Shown: positions 9,294 through 17,982 of the stretch, in pieces
Numbering within the stretch: the stretch's first letter is position 1
Layout of the letters: each line of letters starts with the position of its first letter
Assembly: GCA_051025295.1 (NCBI GenBank)
Contig: JBMGJV010000003.1
Source: KBS-83 sp051025295
Lineage (GTDB): Bacteria; Acidobacteriota; Terriglobia; Terriglobales; Acidobacteriaceae
Strand: one strand, 5' to 3'
Length of the DNA: 64,000 nucleotides
Made by a program: the position numbers and the translations under genes
The notes under the pieces: generated by a model
The model's input: the letters and a program-made list of their open reading frames with translations, nothing else
Told to the model about the DNA's origin: nothing
Database searches by the model: none

Positions 9294-9548
9294 ATGCGAA
9301 AGCTCATAAAAATGCGAGACCTCCTTGAACGTATTCCCGTATCGCGTGCCCACATTTACAGCATGATCTCGGATGGCAGGTTTCCACGCCAGGTTCATCT
9401 GGGTGGCACCGGTGCGTTCTGGGTCGAGTCCGAAGTTGAGGCTTGGATCGAGCAACACATTGCCGCTGCCGACGCGCAGCTTGCTGGCAGCATGCCGCAA
9501 GAGGCGGAGCCGAGTCGCACACAGCTCCGCGCGCGGGTGGGGCTCTAA
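9294..9548 (+). CDS. AlpA-family helix-turn-helix regulator
   Basis: 84 residues with the AlpA/excisionase-type winged helix-turn-helix: LLERIPVSRAHIYSMISDGR, then FPRQVHLGG and FWVESEVEAWI. AlpA proteins are small DNA-binding activators or excisionases of prophages and integrative islands, so this fits the nearby serine recombinase. ATG 9312 is an alternative start. It may control mobility of the island; no partner operator was located. Confidence 0.88.
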   Translation: MRKLIKMRDLLERIPVSRAHIYSMISDGRFPRQVHLGGTGAFWVESEVEAWIEQHIAAADAQLAGSMPQEAEPSRTQLRARVGL

Positions 9549-9849
9549 GGTACTTAGACAAATGCGCCCTCGTTCCATTGATTTCATTGTCGGAATGGAT
9601 GCTTGGCGCAAGCAGCCAGCCTTTGTCTAGCGGTGTCCACTCTCGCCAACAACCGAAACCAGACAACGCGTACCACTGGGCAGCGGGGGGAGGGCGGCGA
9701 CAGCTTGCGTTTGGAACGATCATTTCGGACATGTGGGTGTCCTTCTAGAAGGTAATACCCTTCGGGCGGGGAGACCTCCATCTATCGCTGAGACTGCCAC
9801 TTTCCCACAGAACCACCTCTGACGTTGCCTTGTAGAATCCGCTCAGCCG
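9549..9849. other. No gene seen
   Basis: About 300 bases between the AlpA gene and the broken DUF4238 gene. Only overlapping low-quality frames are present and no clear regulatory motif was recognised. Confidence 0.4.
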
Positions 9850-10748
9850 ATGCGACAACACACGGTTCCTAGGTCGTATCTCAAGGCGTGGTTAGAGCCG
9901 TTCACGCCTCCTGGACAGGACGCCGCAATCTGGCGCATACCGGTCACGGATCGCACACCTGTAGAGCCCTTTCGACGGAGCCCCGCAAAGTCTTTCGTCG
10001 TCACCGATCGGTATACCGTCACCCTCAGTGATGGCACCAGGAGCTTCCATGTCGAGCAGACGCTGGGCGCCTGGAGGCCGCTTACGTAGGTGTACTACAG
10101 CACATCCGGCGCGGTGATCCTCTGACCGATCGCCAGAGAGGATATCTGGCTGCATTCACTGCGGGGATGATGGGAAGGTCCGAGAAGCGAACAGCACACT
10201 TTGAGGCGCAATTCACTCGGATCGCCCGGAAGCACGACAGGTTACAGAAGGAGTTCGGATCGGGTCAGGACGAGTCACACGCCGAACACGCGCTGCAGAA
10301 CATTCGCCCGGACGTTGTGCGCTGGACGATTGAGTGTGCAACTCCGATCTTATTCGGCATGCATCTGTCGATCCTCACAACCGATGACGAACTCGGCTTT
10401 GTGACCTCGGATGCGCCTGCATTCATGTACAACCCGATCGCATACAAGCTGCCGCCTTTTTATCGCAGCCCGGGCCTCCTGCAGAAGGAGATCGAGGTGA
10501 CCCTGCCTATCACACCGCGTCATCTCCTTTTGTATAGACACGACGGACGGGTCGCCTCCCGCCTGAAGATTCCACGATCGGTAGTCGATGAGGCTAACCG
10601 GAATCTGGTGTGGACAGGGACGGAGATCGTTTCGTGGAAGGGACAAACAAGACCCGAGTGGTTTGTCCAACGAGACCCGCCCCCCGACGCCTGGGAGAAC
10701 ACGCCCGAGGGCAGAGCCTCGGCACAAGCACCCGCTCTACCTGAGTAG
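9850..10748 (+). pseudogene. DUF4238-like gene disrupted by a frameshift
   Basis: The first frame starts MRQHTVPRSYLKAWLEPF, the typical beginning of DUF4238 proteins (HxVPRxYLxxF-like), and runs to a TAG at 10087-10089. Near 10070 the reading shifts: another frame reads LEAAYVGVLQHIRRGDPLTD and continues without a stop through GMMGRSEKR to 10748. The two halves join smoothly if one base is restored, so a single-base deletion (or a sequencing error) separates them. About 299 codons in total would be a normal length. DUF4238 genes are often found in defence or mobile islands, and their function is unknown. Confidence 0.82.
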
Positions 10749-10996
10749 GTATGATTGTAGGTATTAAGACACAATTCCGGCATAAACCGTGTGTTTCGAA
10801 CGCAAAGGAATCCCTGGGGGGCAACCATCTCACAACTGAGACCTTATTCATCGTGCCTCTGCACGAAGTCGAAACTGCGCCTGTGAAGGGCGTTTCCGCG
10901 AGCGTTCACGTGCCCGTTGCGCCGACAGATGGCTCAGCGACCAAAGCCCGAGTCTTTGGTGGGAGTAGAGCACGAGCCTCAGACTGCAGCGCCGCG

Positions 10997-12505
10997 TCAT
11001 TTCGAAGAGGCATCATCCTCCACCAGCTTGTAGCGGTACTGTTCATGCTCTTCGTTGGTCGCTTGCTGACGGAGAAGAGCGAGCCGCTTGAGTAGTCCCG
11101 GGACTTCGGTCTTTTCATCCGTTCTGCGCAGCGCCTGGATGAGGTGGTACACGGCGGACTGGTCTTTGGGATCCAACTCCATGGCTTTCCTGCACTGGAT
11201 GGTGGCTTCCAAGTATTGGCCTGACTTCAGATACAGCTTTGCCAACACACTGCGCGCGGGCCCGAGCGTGGGGCGGAGTGCGACAGCCTGCTTCGCCGAA
11301 CGCATCGCGGTTTGGAATTCGATGCTGCCGGGCTCTGCTCCTTGCTCCAGAAGGATGTCGGCCCTGAGGTAGAGAAGAATCGGATCGTCGGGTTTGCGTG
11401 CAAGTTTCTCCTGCACACCTCCGAGAGCATGATCCAAATCGTTCTGCTGCACGGCGGCCAGCCCCTGAGCAGCGATGCTGAGGGCCTGGGTTGGATCGAG
11501 TTCATAGGCCTTCTCGAAGTCGGCCTGGGCCTTCTCGTATTCGGCAAGCTGGACATAGAGAACGCCCCGTGCAAAGTACAACGGCGCAGCTTTGGGCTGC
11601 AGCGTAAGGCCCTCGTTCACCACATTGATGCCAACCTGGAATGACTGGTGGGTGGAGGAGAGCGCTGCGAAATCTTCGTACAGATTCACGTTCTGTGGAT
11701 CGAGCAATATGGCTTGCCGGATCGCGTCGACTGCTTTCTGCGTGTCGTGGGCGTCCTCGTATGCGGTGGATGCGAGCTCCAGCGTACGCGCGTCGGGGTT
11801 CGAGCCCAGGAGCGGAGCGAGTGTGAGGATTGCCTGGTCCTGCTGATGAGCCATCAACTGAATCGAAGCCAAAACCTGCCGTTCACTCCGGTCATCAGGA
11901 TTCAGGGCCAGTGTTCGAGCGAAGACTGCGGCCGCCTCGCTGAGCCGGTTGAGTCTGACCAGGCAGACACCGTAGGCGTGCAAAGCGGGAAGCTTCTGCT
12001 CGAAGAGGGCGGCGGCTTTTTCGAAATGCTTGCTTGCCGCAGCGCAGTCGCCGTGTTGGAACTGGAGCACGGCGAGCATGCCGTGGCTCATGACGTCGTT
12101 CGGGTTCAGCCGCAGCAGGTGATCGATGTAGGGAAGGGCGGCAAGATCACCGGCATCGAATTCGATCTGGGCAGCCCCCTGCAGAGCGGCGACGTTGTCC
12201 GGAGAGAGCCGCAGCGCATGCCGGAAGGAGCTGAGCGCTTTCTTCTGGTCGCCCGCGCCGCCGTAAGCGACGCCCTGCATCGTCCAGAGCTGTGCATTGC
12301 CGGGGTGTTGAACGAGCGCGGTATGAATGAGTGCGAGCGCCTTTGGGTACTGCTGGTCGCGGAGTGCGGAGACGATGGAGTCGTTACCAGTTTGCGCGAA
12401 CAGCGTGGGCAACAGAAAAAACGAAAGCGCGAGGCAGAGAAGTGCACGCAAGCACCCCTTCGCGATCAGGCCGCCGCGCATACCAGCTTTCATTCGGGGG
12501 TCCAT
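10997..12505 (-). CDS. Secreted tetratricopeptide-repeat protein
   Basis: 502 residues. An N-terminal signal peptide (LLCLALSFFLLPTLFAQ) is followed by about eleven TPR-like helical pairs, for example LWTMQGVAYGGAGDQKKAL. TPR arrays form protein-binding superhelices, so this is probably a periplasmic scaffold. It is paralogous to the protein at 17983-19476 (same order of repeats and a shared RYKLV near the end). I place the start at ATG 12505 because the longer frame runs into the receptor gene; 12493 and 12481 are alternatives. It follows the TonB receptor gene but an intrinsic terminator lies between them. Confidence 0.9.
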   Translation of the reverse strand: MDPRMKAGMRGGLIAKGCLRALLCLALSFFLLPTLFAQTGNDSIVSALRDQQYPKALALIHTALVQHPGNAQLWTMQGVAYGGAGDQKKALSSFRHALRLSPDNVAALQGAAQIEFDAGDLAALPYIDHLLRLNPNDVMSHGMLAVLQFQHGDCAAASKHFEKAAALFEQKLPALHAYGVCLVRLNRLSEAAAVFARTLALNPDDRSERQVLASIQLMAHQQDQAILTLAPLLGSNPDARTLELASTAYEDAHDTQKAVDAIRQAILLDPQNVNLYEDFAALSSTHQSFQVGINVVNEGLTLQPKAAPLYFARGVLYVQLAEYEKAQADFEKAYELDPTQALSIAAQGLAAVQQNDLDHALGGVQEKLARKPDDPILLYLRADILLEQGAEPGSIEFQTAMRSAKQAVALRPTLGPARSVLAKLYLKSGQYLEATIQCRKAMELDPKDQSAVYHLIQALRRTDEKTEVPGLLKRLALLRQQATNEEHEQYRYKLVEDDASSK

Positions 12506-12593
12506 GGGGGAGCGATTCCAACGCAGGGATGAGGTTTGTTCTCGGCAGCTTATCGAATGGCTATCTCGAATGCGGGACATGACTGTTCGATAC

Positions 12594-12632
12594 AAAGAAA
12601 ACAGGCCGACGGTGGGGAAGCGCCGGCCTGCT
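12594..12632 (-). terminator. Intrinsic terminator after the TonB receptor gene
   Basis: On the minus strand CAGGCCGGC and GTCGGCCTG form a stem (one mismatch) followed by TTTTCTTTG, 20-60 nt after the receptor stop codon. Confidence 0.75.
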
Positions 12633-12653
12633 GTTTGTTGATGCGTAGCGTGG

Positions 12654-15600
12654 TCAGAAAGAGACTCTCCCCCCAATTTGCCAGAACCTTGGTTCGTGGG
12701 AACCCGTTGCGGCGCCGAAGTTTCCATTCGGCAGGTTGTTGTCCACGTTGGCATAGTTGGCACGATTGAAGAGGTTGAACACTTCGAAGCGCAATTGGAA
12801 GTTGACGCGTTCTGTGAGGACGAAGTTCTTATACAGATTCGCATTCGTTTCGAAGAAGTTTGGCCCACGGAACTGCATCGGTCTCTGGTTGCCCTCGCTG
12901 CCAAAGGCAGGAGTGGTGAAATCGGTCTTTGGAATGGCCCCGGTTAACCACGCCTTGTTGTCATGCGATTGCTTATACGTGACCACGTCGGGGTAGTCGA
13001 GATTGTTGCCGTCCGCGTTGTAGTCACCGCTTCCCGGCGCGTATCCAACGGCTGGATTCGCAGCCGAAGGACATGGCGCCGCGCTGTCGGAGGTGTCCTG
13101 GCACAGCGGGATATACGAGTTGAAGTTCGTTGGTGTCAGCGGATATCCCGACTGGAATACAGTCGTGCCGCTCAATCCGTATCCACCCGTAAGACGCCCG
13201 ATCGCGCCCTTTCCGTCGTTGAGTCCTTTCAGCGAGTAGTTCCAGCTGAGCGAGACTCGATTGGGGACATCGAAGACGGACGGCGCATAATACCGGCCCG
13301 GATTATCCGGCGTGGGGTATGCCAGGGCGTCATCTTTCGAACTGGCACGCGTGTACGAAGCGTCCACGAACCCGCGAGAGAATCGTCCTCTAACTGCGAA
13401 GAAGACTGCGTGGTAGTTAGCGTAGCGATCATTCTGAACATAGGTGATCGAGCCGAAGCTAGGGTTGAGCCGGGTTGGTGAGATTCGTTCATGCGTGATC
13501 AGGTCGCCTGGCTGGACATTGATGTCCACACCATAGGAGACGAGCCCGATCGCATTTCCATTGCTCGCCATATCGTAGGAGTGGGATGCGCTGTAGCCAA
13601 CGGAGGCGGCAAATGCCTTGTTGATCTGGCGCTCCACACTGGCGGACCAGATATTGGACTTGGGTGATTTCAGCAAAGGATCAATGCCGCCAATGGCGAA
13701 GTTCGCGCCCGTGACGCCGCCCTGTGCATTCAAGCCGCCAGAGAACGTTGGGAACGTGAATCCAAACGGGGGCTTACTCGTGTTCCCGAGTCCAAAGATC
13801 GGAGCATTGGCCGACCCGGCAAAGAATACTGGCATGACCAGTCCGGGCGGGCTGCCGCGGAACTCCTCCTGCACGTTGGCGGATGTGAGCCAATTGTTAT
13901 AGATGCCGAAGCCACCGCGAACTACCCAGTCGCCTTTGCCCGTAGGATCCCACGCCACGCCAACACGCGGACTGTACAGGTTGTTGACCGAGTGGAGCAG
14001 GGCATTGTGAGTGGCCTTGGCATACCCATTGGCGATCTGTTGCTGGCGGGTCGTGCCTGTGCCGAGATAGAAGTTGCCGAAGACAGTCGAGGGGCTCTTC
14101 GACCACGGATTGCCGCTGTCATCGTAGCGGAGACCCAATGTAAGAGTGAGGTTGTTCCTCGCTTTCCAGGTGTCCTCGACGAAGATTCCAAAGGTTCTGG
14201 CCGCGGCATTCCAATTCCAGAGCTGCTGCGTGCCGGTTGCCGGGTTGTAGGTGACGCCGTTCTCGTTGGTGGGCGCGTCTTGAGCGAGCTTCAGAAGATT
14301 GTCGAAAGCGAACTTTGGCTGCGACCACGGACCCTGGAATGGCTCAACGTCATCGCCGTACCAGCCTTCGTATCCAAGTTTGAGCGTGTGCGTGCTGCGA
14401 ACGTGCGTGAGCACATCGCGCCAGTGATAGTTGTGTTGAATGAAGTCGCCCTGCGCGAAGCCCACACCGTAGGCCTGGCCGCTATCTGCGTTGATGCCGT
14501 TCACGGAGATTGAGGGCACCGTGTAGTCTTTCGCACCGCTACCCGACACGCCCTCTACCCGACTCTGTCCTGCGGTGACTTCGTTCAACGTGGCGCCGGA
14601 GAAGGTGTGCGTCCATGAGACCTGGCCAGCTACCTGCCAGGTGTGATTCAACGTGGAGAACTGTGGCATCGGCGAGGCCGCGCCATTTTCAAGAAGCGTC
14701 CGGAAAAGACTGACGTAGATCCGTTCCTTCTTGAACCCCTGATCGATGCGGGCAAAGTACTGGGTGCCATTGCGAATCTGCGTGGCGCCGAACGAGCCCT
14801 GGTCGATCATGGGCAGATCGCAGGGGACGCCGTTGCCGCCGCATGCGGAGCCAAAGACATCCTTTGCCGTTTGCTGGACGCTGACCGCACCCACCCCGGT
14901 TGGCGTGTACTTGGTGAGTACCTGGGTGCCGACCGTGTTCGGATAGTTCGTCTGCGCAAAGGAGATGAACTGCGGGTCTGCGAAGGTAACAAATCCGCCC
15001 GAGCTCGCGGACGCTCGCAGGGGCTCTACCGCGAAGTAGAAGAAGCTATTGTGGTGCGGAAAGATCGGACCGCCGATGGAGAAATCCATGTTGTTCGAGT
15101 GGAAGGGCTTGTATGGATTGTCCTTGGACGTGACGAAGTGCTGGTTTGCGTACATGCCCTGGTAGTTGAACCAGTCGGCCGCCGCACCGTGAAACTGGTC
15201 CGTGCCCGAGCGGGTTGTGAAGACCGTCTGCAGGCCTGCTGCGCGGCTGTGCTCGACCGAGTAGGTATTCACCTGAACGCTGGTTTCCTGGATGGATTCC
15301 GGCTGAGGCGTCAGGTTCAACACGCCCTGCCGGATGCCGCTGGTCACGTCCAGCCCATCGATCACGTACTGATTGTTGTTCTGTCCCTGGCCATTGGCGC
15401 TGGCGTCGACCTGCTCTTCAGTGGAAAAGTTATCGACACCGGAAGCGGGGCTGCCGGATGTGCTGGTGCCTAGCCCGGAGACGCCGGGCGCCAGCGTCAC
15501 AAGGGTGACGAGGTTGCGACCAACAATAGGCAACTCAGTCACGGCCTGGTTCGACAGCGTGAGCTGAGTGCGGGTATCTGCCGTATCTACAATGGGAGTC

Positions 15601-15971
15601 GCCGTGGTTACGACGATCGACTCCGACGCCGACCCCACCTTGAGAGCAATGGGAACGTTCAGATTCTGTTCGGTCAGAAGGGTCACATCTGTCTGAACCT
15701 TCGAGAATCCCGCGGCATCGGCCGTGATTGTGTATTTGCCGGGAGCCAGACTGATAAATCGATAGTTGCCGGACGCATCTGCCGTAGCAACCTTGGTCGC
15801 TCCCGTGGCGTTGTTGACGAGTTGCAGCGAAGCGTTCGCGACATCTGCTCCTGACTGGTCTTGAACAACGCCCTGAATGCTCGCGGTGAACTGAGCGAGC
15901 ACGGGAGTTGCCATCAGAATGAGCAGCACGCAAAGCACACGGATAGCGCGACAATTCACGAGCCGAGCCAT
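12654..15971 (-). CDS. Oar-like TonB-dependent outer-membrane receptor
   Basis: 1105 residues. It has a signal peptide (VLCVLLILMATPVLAQ), then a carboxypeptidase-regulatory-like domain (GVVQDQSGADVANASLQLVN to about residue 110), then a plug (SNQAVTELPIVGRNLVTLVT) and a long beta-barrel rich in aromatic and glycine residues, ending in F as outer-membrane barrels do. Such very long Oar/TonB receptors are characteristic of acidobacterial carbohydrate loci and import oligosaccharides or siderophore-like ligands using TonB energy. ATG 15971 has GGAGG 5 nt upstream. A LacI-type operator half-site is about 75 bp upstream, so arabinoside induction is likely. The substrate is inferred from neighbours only. 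Confidence 0.95.
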   Translation of the reverse strand: MARLVNCRAIRVLCVLLILMATPVLAQFTASIQGVVQDQSGADVANASLQLVNNATGATKVATADASGNYRFISLAPGKYTITADAAGFSKVQTDVTLLTEQNLNVPIALKVGSASESIVVTTATPIVDTADTRTQLTLSNQAVTELPIVGRNLVTLVTLAPGVSGLGTSTSGSPASGVDNFSTEEQVDASANGQGQNNNQYVIDGLDVTSGIRQGVLNLTPQPESIQETSVQVNTYSVEHSRAAGLQTVFTTRSGTDQFHGAAADWFNYQGMYANQHFVTSKDNPYKPFHSNNMDFSIGGPIFPHHNSFFYFAVEPLRASASSGGFVTFADPQFISFAQTNYPNTVGTQVLTKYTPTGVGAVSVQQTAKDVFGSACGGNGVPCDLPMIDQGSFGATQIRNGTQYFARIDQGFKKERIYVSLFRTLLENGAASPMPQFSTLNHTWQVAGQVSWTHTFSGATLNEVTAGQSRVEGVSGSGAKDYTVPSISVNGINADSGQAYGVGFAQGDFIQHNYHWRDVLTHVRSTHTLKLGYEGWYGDDVEPFQGPWSQPKFAFDNLLKLAQDAPTNENGVTYNPATGTQQLWNWNAAARTFGIFVEDTWKARNNLTLTLGLRYDDSGNPWSKSPSTVFGNFYLGTGTTRQQQIANGYAKATHNALLHSVNNLYSPRVGVAWDPTGKGDWVVRGGFGIYNNWLTSANVQEEFRGSPPGLVMPVFFAGSANAPIFGLGNTSKPPFGFTFPTFSGGLNAQGGVTGANFAIGGIDPLLKSPKSNIWSASVERQINKAFAASVGYSASHSYDMASNGNAIGLVSYGVDINVQPGDLITHERISPTRLNPSFGSITYVQNDRYANYHAVFFAVRGRFSRGFVDASYTRASSKDDALAYPTPDNPGRYYAPSVFDVPNRVSLSWNYSLKGLNDGKGAIGRLTGGYGLSGTTVFQSGYPLTPTNFNSYIPLCQDTSDSAAPCPSAANPAVGYAPGSGDYNADGNNLDYPDVVTYKQSHDNKAWLTGAIPKTDFTTPAFGSEGNQRPMQFRGPNFFETNANLYKNFVLTERVNFQLRFEVFNLFNRANYANVDNNLPNGNFGAATGSHEPRFWQIGGRVSF

Positions 15972-16042
15972 AGAACCTCCACGGAATGTTTCAAAAGTGG
16001 CCCGCGTTTTCTTTAGCGATGTCTGCTTTAGGTGATGCAGAC

Positions 16043-16060
16043 GTGGAAAACGTTTGCTGG
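16043..16060. promoter_or_regulatory. LacI-type operator upstream of the TonB receptor
   Basis: GTGGAAAACGTTTGCTGG. The core AAACGTTT is palindromic, and the right half plus core (AAACGTTTGCTGG) is identical to the operator at 22416. It lies about 75 bp upstream of the receptor ATG. Confidence 0.75.
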
Positions 16061-16141
16061 CGACTGTGTATAGGTGTTCCAGGAGGCGATTGTCAACCAC
16101 TTTTTCGTAATGCCCGATAAGTCGAGAACAAGCTGCGCGCT

Positions 16142-17902
16142 TTAGCGCTTCCAGCCCTTGTTCTTGACGAGTCCCACACCTTCGCGGATCGTGACGAGCT
16201 GGTCGGCGGGAACTTTCCGGTACTGCTCGCGCAGCCCGTTTGGCCAGAACACCTCGACATCAGCGATCGAGACTGAGCCCAGTCCAAAATGCAGACGGGG
16301 ATCGTCGCAAGAGTAATAACTCGACTGACTCACGACAGCCTGTGCTTGTACCTTCGTCCCGTAGCGCACCAGAACCCGGGCTCCGATGGCGCTATGGTTC
16401 GATTTGACTCCTTCGAGCTTTACCTTGAGCCAGTGCTCGGTCCCGGGCACGTCGTTTCTCAGGAGCGAGGGCGGCTCATTCAGGTTCACAATCAGCACGT
16501 CCATGTCGCCGTCGTTGTCGAAGTCGCCGAAGGCGCAGCCCCGGCTGCTGTGAGGGGCGGCGAGTCCGCTGCCAGCGGGTGGATCCACTTCTTCGAACGT
16601 TCCATTGCCCAGGTTGCGGAACAGGACCCGGGGAGTCTTGTACGGGTACTGCGGAAGTTTGCGCTCCACCTCGGGGTACACGCTTCCAGTGACGAAGAAG
16701 ACATCTGGGTTCCCGTCGTTGTCGAGATCCACGATGCCGGCGCCCCAACTGGTGAAGCGCGTCTCAACCCCGATCCTTGCGGTTCGTGTCACCTCGTCGA
16801 AGTTGCCGGTGCCATCATTGCGGTAGAAGCCGCAGGTGTCGCCGATGAAGTGGGTCTTGAACAGGTCGAGGTGGCCGTCCAGGTTGTAATCGCCCAGGCC
16901 AACCCCCATTCCAGCCTGTTCCATACCGTCGTCACTCAACGCAACGCCGCGTGTGACTCCTTCTTCGCGGAACGTGCCGTCGTGATTGTTCATGAACAAC
17001 AGGCTAGGGGTGGAATCGCAGGCTACGAATATGTCGGGCCAGCCATCTTCGTCAAAATCGGCTGTAACGACCGTCATACCGTAGCTTTCGACCGCGCCGC
17101 CAATGCCCGCCTGCTTGGTGACGTCGGTGAAGGTTCCATCGCCATTGTTGCGATAAAGAGTATGCCTGCCGGTGGGGAGGCCACGAGGGCCACAGTTGAC
17201 CGGTACGCCTTTCCAGTTACACGTAGAGTTTTCGCCGGGCGCGGGAGCGTGTTCGATAGAGAAGCGTATGTAGTGGGAGACAAACAAATCGAGATGGCCG
17301 TCTCGGTTGTAGTCAATCCAGGAACAGCCGGCTCCCCATTGCGCCGGGCCGGAGTCCCACAACCCCGCCTGTTTCGTCACATCGGTGAAGGTGCCATCGC
17401 CGTTATTCCGATAGAGACGATTCTGCCCGAAGTAAGTGCAGAAGATGTCGTCGTAGCCGTCGTTGTTGTAGTCGGCGATGCACACCCCATTGGCCCAGCC
17501 GGCCGCATGAAGTCCCGCCTTTTCGGTGACATCGATGAACGTGCCGTCGCGATTGTTCTTATAAAGGCGGTTCGTCGCCTCCGGAGGATCGCCGCCGAGA
17601 CGTGTGCCGGAGAGCAGGAAGATATCCATCCAGCCATCGTTGTCGTAGTCGATGAAGGCGCAGCCGCAGCCATTGGCTTCGATGATGTACTTCTTCGAGT
17701 CGACGCCACCGTAGATGACAGGCGCCCGCAGGCCAGCAGCTGAGGCGACGTCAGTAAAGTGCGCGTTGAAGGGTCGCCCGGAGGGTGCCGGCCGGGGCTG
17801 CCCCTTCACATCGCGGGAGGCAATCCCCTGGTTTTGCCCGACGAGTTGCTGGGCCGAGGCGCACAGGGACAAAAGCACGAACGAACGGCGAGAGAGAGTC
17901 AT
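16142..17902 (-). CDS. CRTAC1-family FG-GAP/VCBS protein with ASPIC/UnbV domain
   Basis: 586 residues, exported (N-terminus MTLSRRSFVLLSLCASAQQL). At least seven FG-GAP/VCBS blades carry the calcium-loop pattern DxDxDG, for example DYDNDGWMDIF, DYNNDGYDDIF, DYNRDGHLDLF and DFDNDGDMDVL, predicting a seven-bladed propeller. The C-terminal ASPIC/UnbV domain is visible (AIGARVLVRYG ... LHFGLG ... VEVFWPNG). In Acidobacteria these proteins sit beside TPR proteins and Oar-like receptors in polysaccharide loci; the biochemical role is not established. The start ATG at 17902 lacks a strong ribosome-binding site. Confidence 0.93.
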   Translation of the reverse strand: MTLSRRSFVLLSLCASAQQLVGQNQGIASRDVKGQPRPAPSGRPFNAHFTDVASAAGLRAPVIYGGVDSKKYIIEANGCGCAFIDYDNDGWMDIFLLSGTRLGGDPPEATNRLYKNNRDGTFIDVTEKAGLHAAGWANGVCIADYNNDGYDDIFCTYFGQNRLYRNNGDGTFTDVTKQAGLWDSGPAQWGAGCSWIDYNRDGHLDLFVSHYIRFSIEHAPAPGENSTCNWKGVPVNCGPRGLPTGRHTLYRNNGDGTFTDVTKQAGIGGAVESYGMTVVTADFDEDGWPDIFVACDSTPSLLFMNNHDGTFREEGVTRGVALSDDGMEQAGMGVGLGDYNLDGHLDLFKTHFIGDTCGFYRNDGTGNFDEVTRTARIGVETRFTSWGAGIVDLDNDGNPDVFFVTGSVYPEVERKLPQYPYKTPRVLFRNLGNGTFEEVDPPAGSGLAAPHSSRGCAFGDFDNDGDMDVLIVNLNEPPSLLRNDVPGTEHWLKVKLEGVKSNHSAIGARVLVRYGTKVQAQAVVSQSSYYSCDDPRLHFGLGSVSIADVEVFWPNGLREQYRKVPADQLVTIREGVGLVKNKGWKR

Positions 17903-17982
17903 GAGCGGAGCACAATGTGGCCTTCATATTGTCAGTATCGGAGCCATGAGTAAAGACGCTGACACCTCTTGAACGCCGGCAG

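Noticed and set aside
14643..15473. 276-codon plus-strand open frame
   Set aside because: Antisense to the TonB receptor barrel; composition typical of a shadow frame.
16289..17743. 484-codon plus-strand open frame
   Set aside because: Antisense to the CRTAC1 gene; it mirrors the DxDxDG repeats as V/I/V-rich sequence and has no ribosome-binding site.
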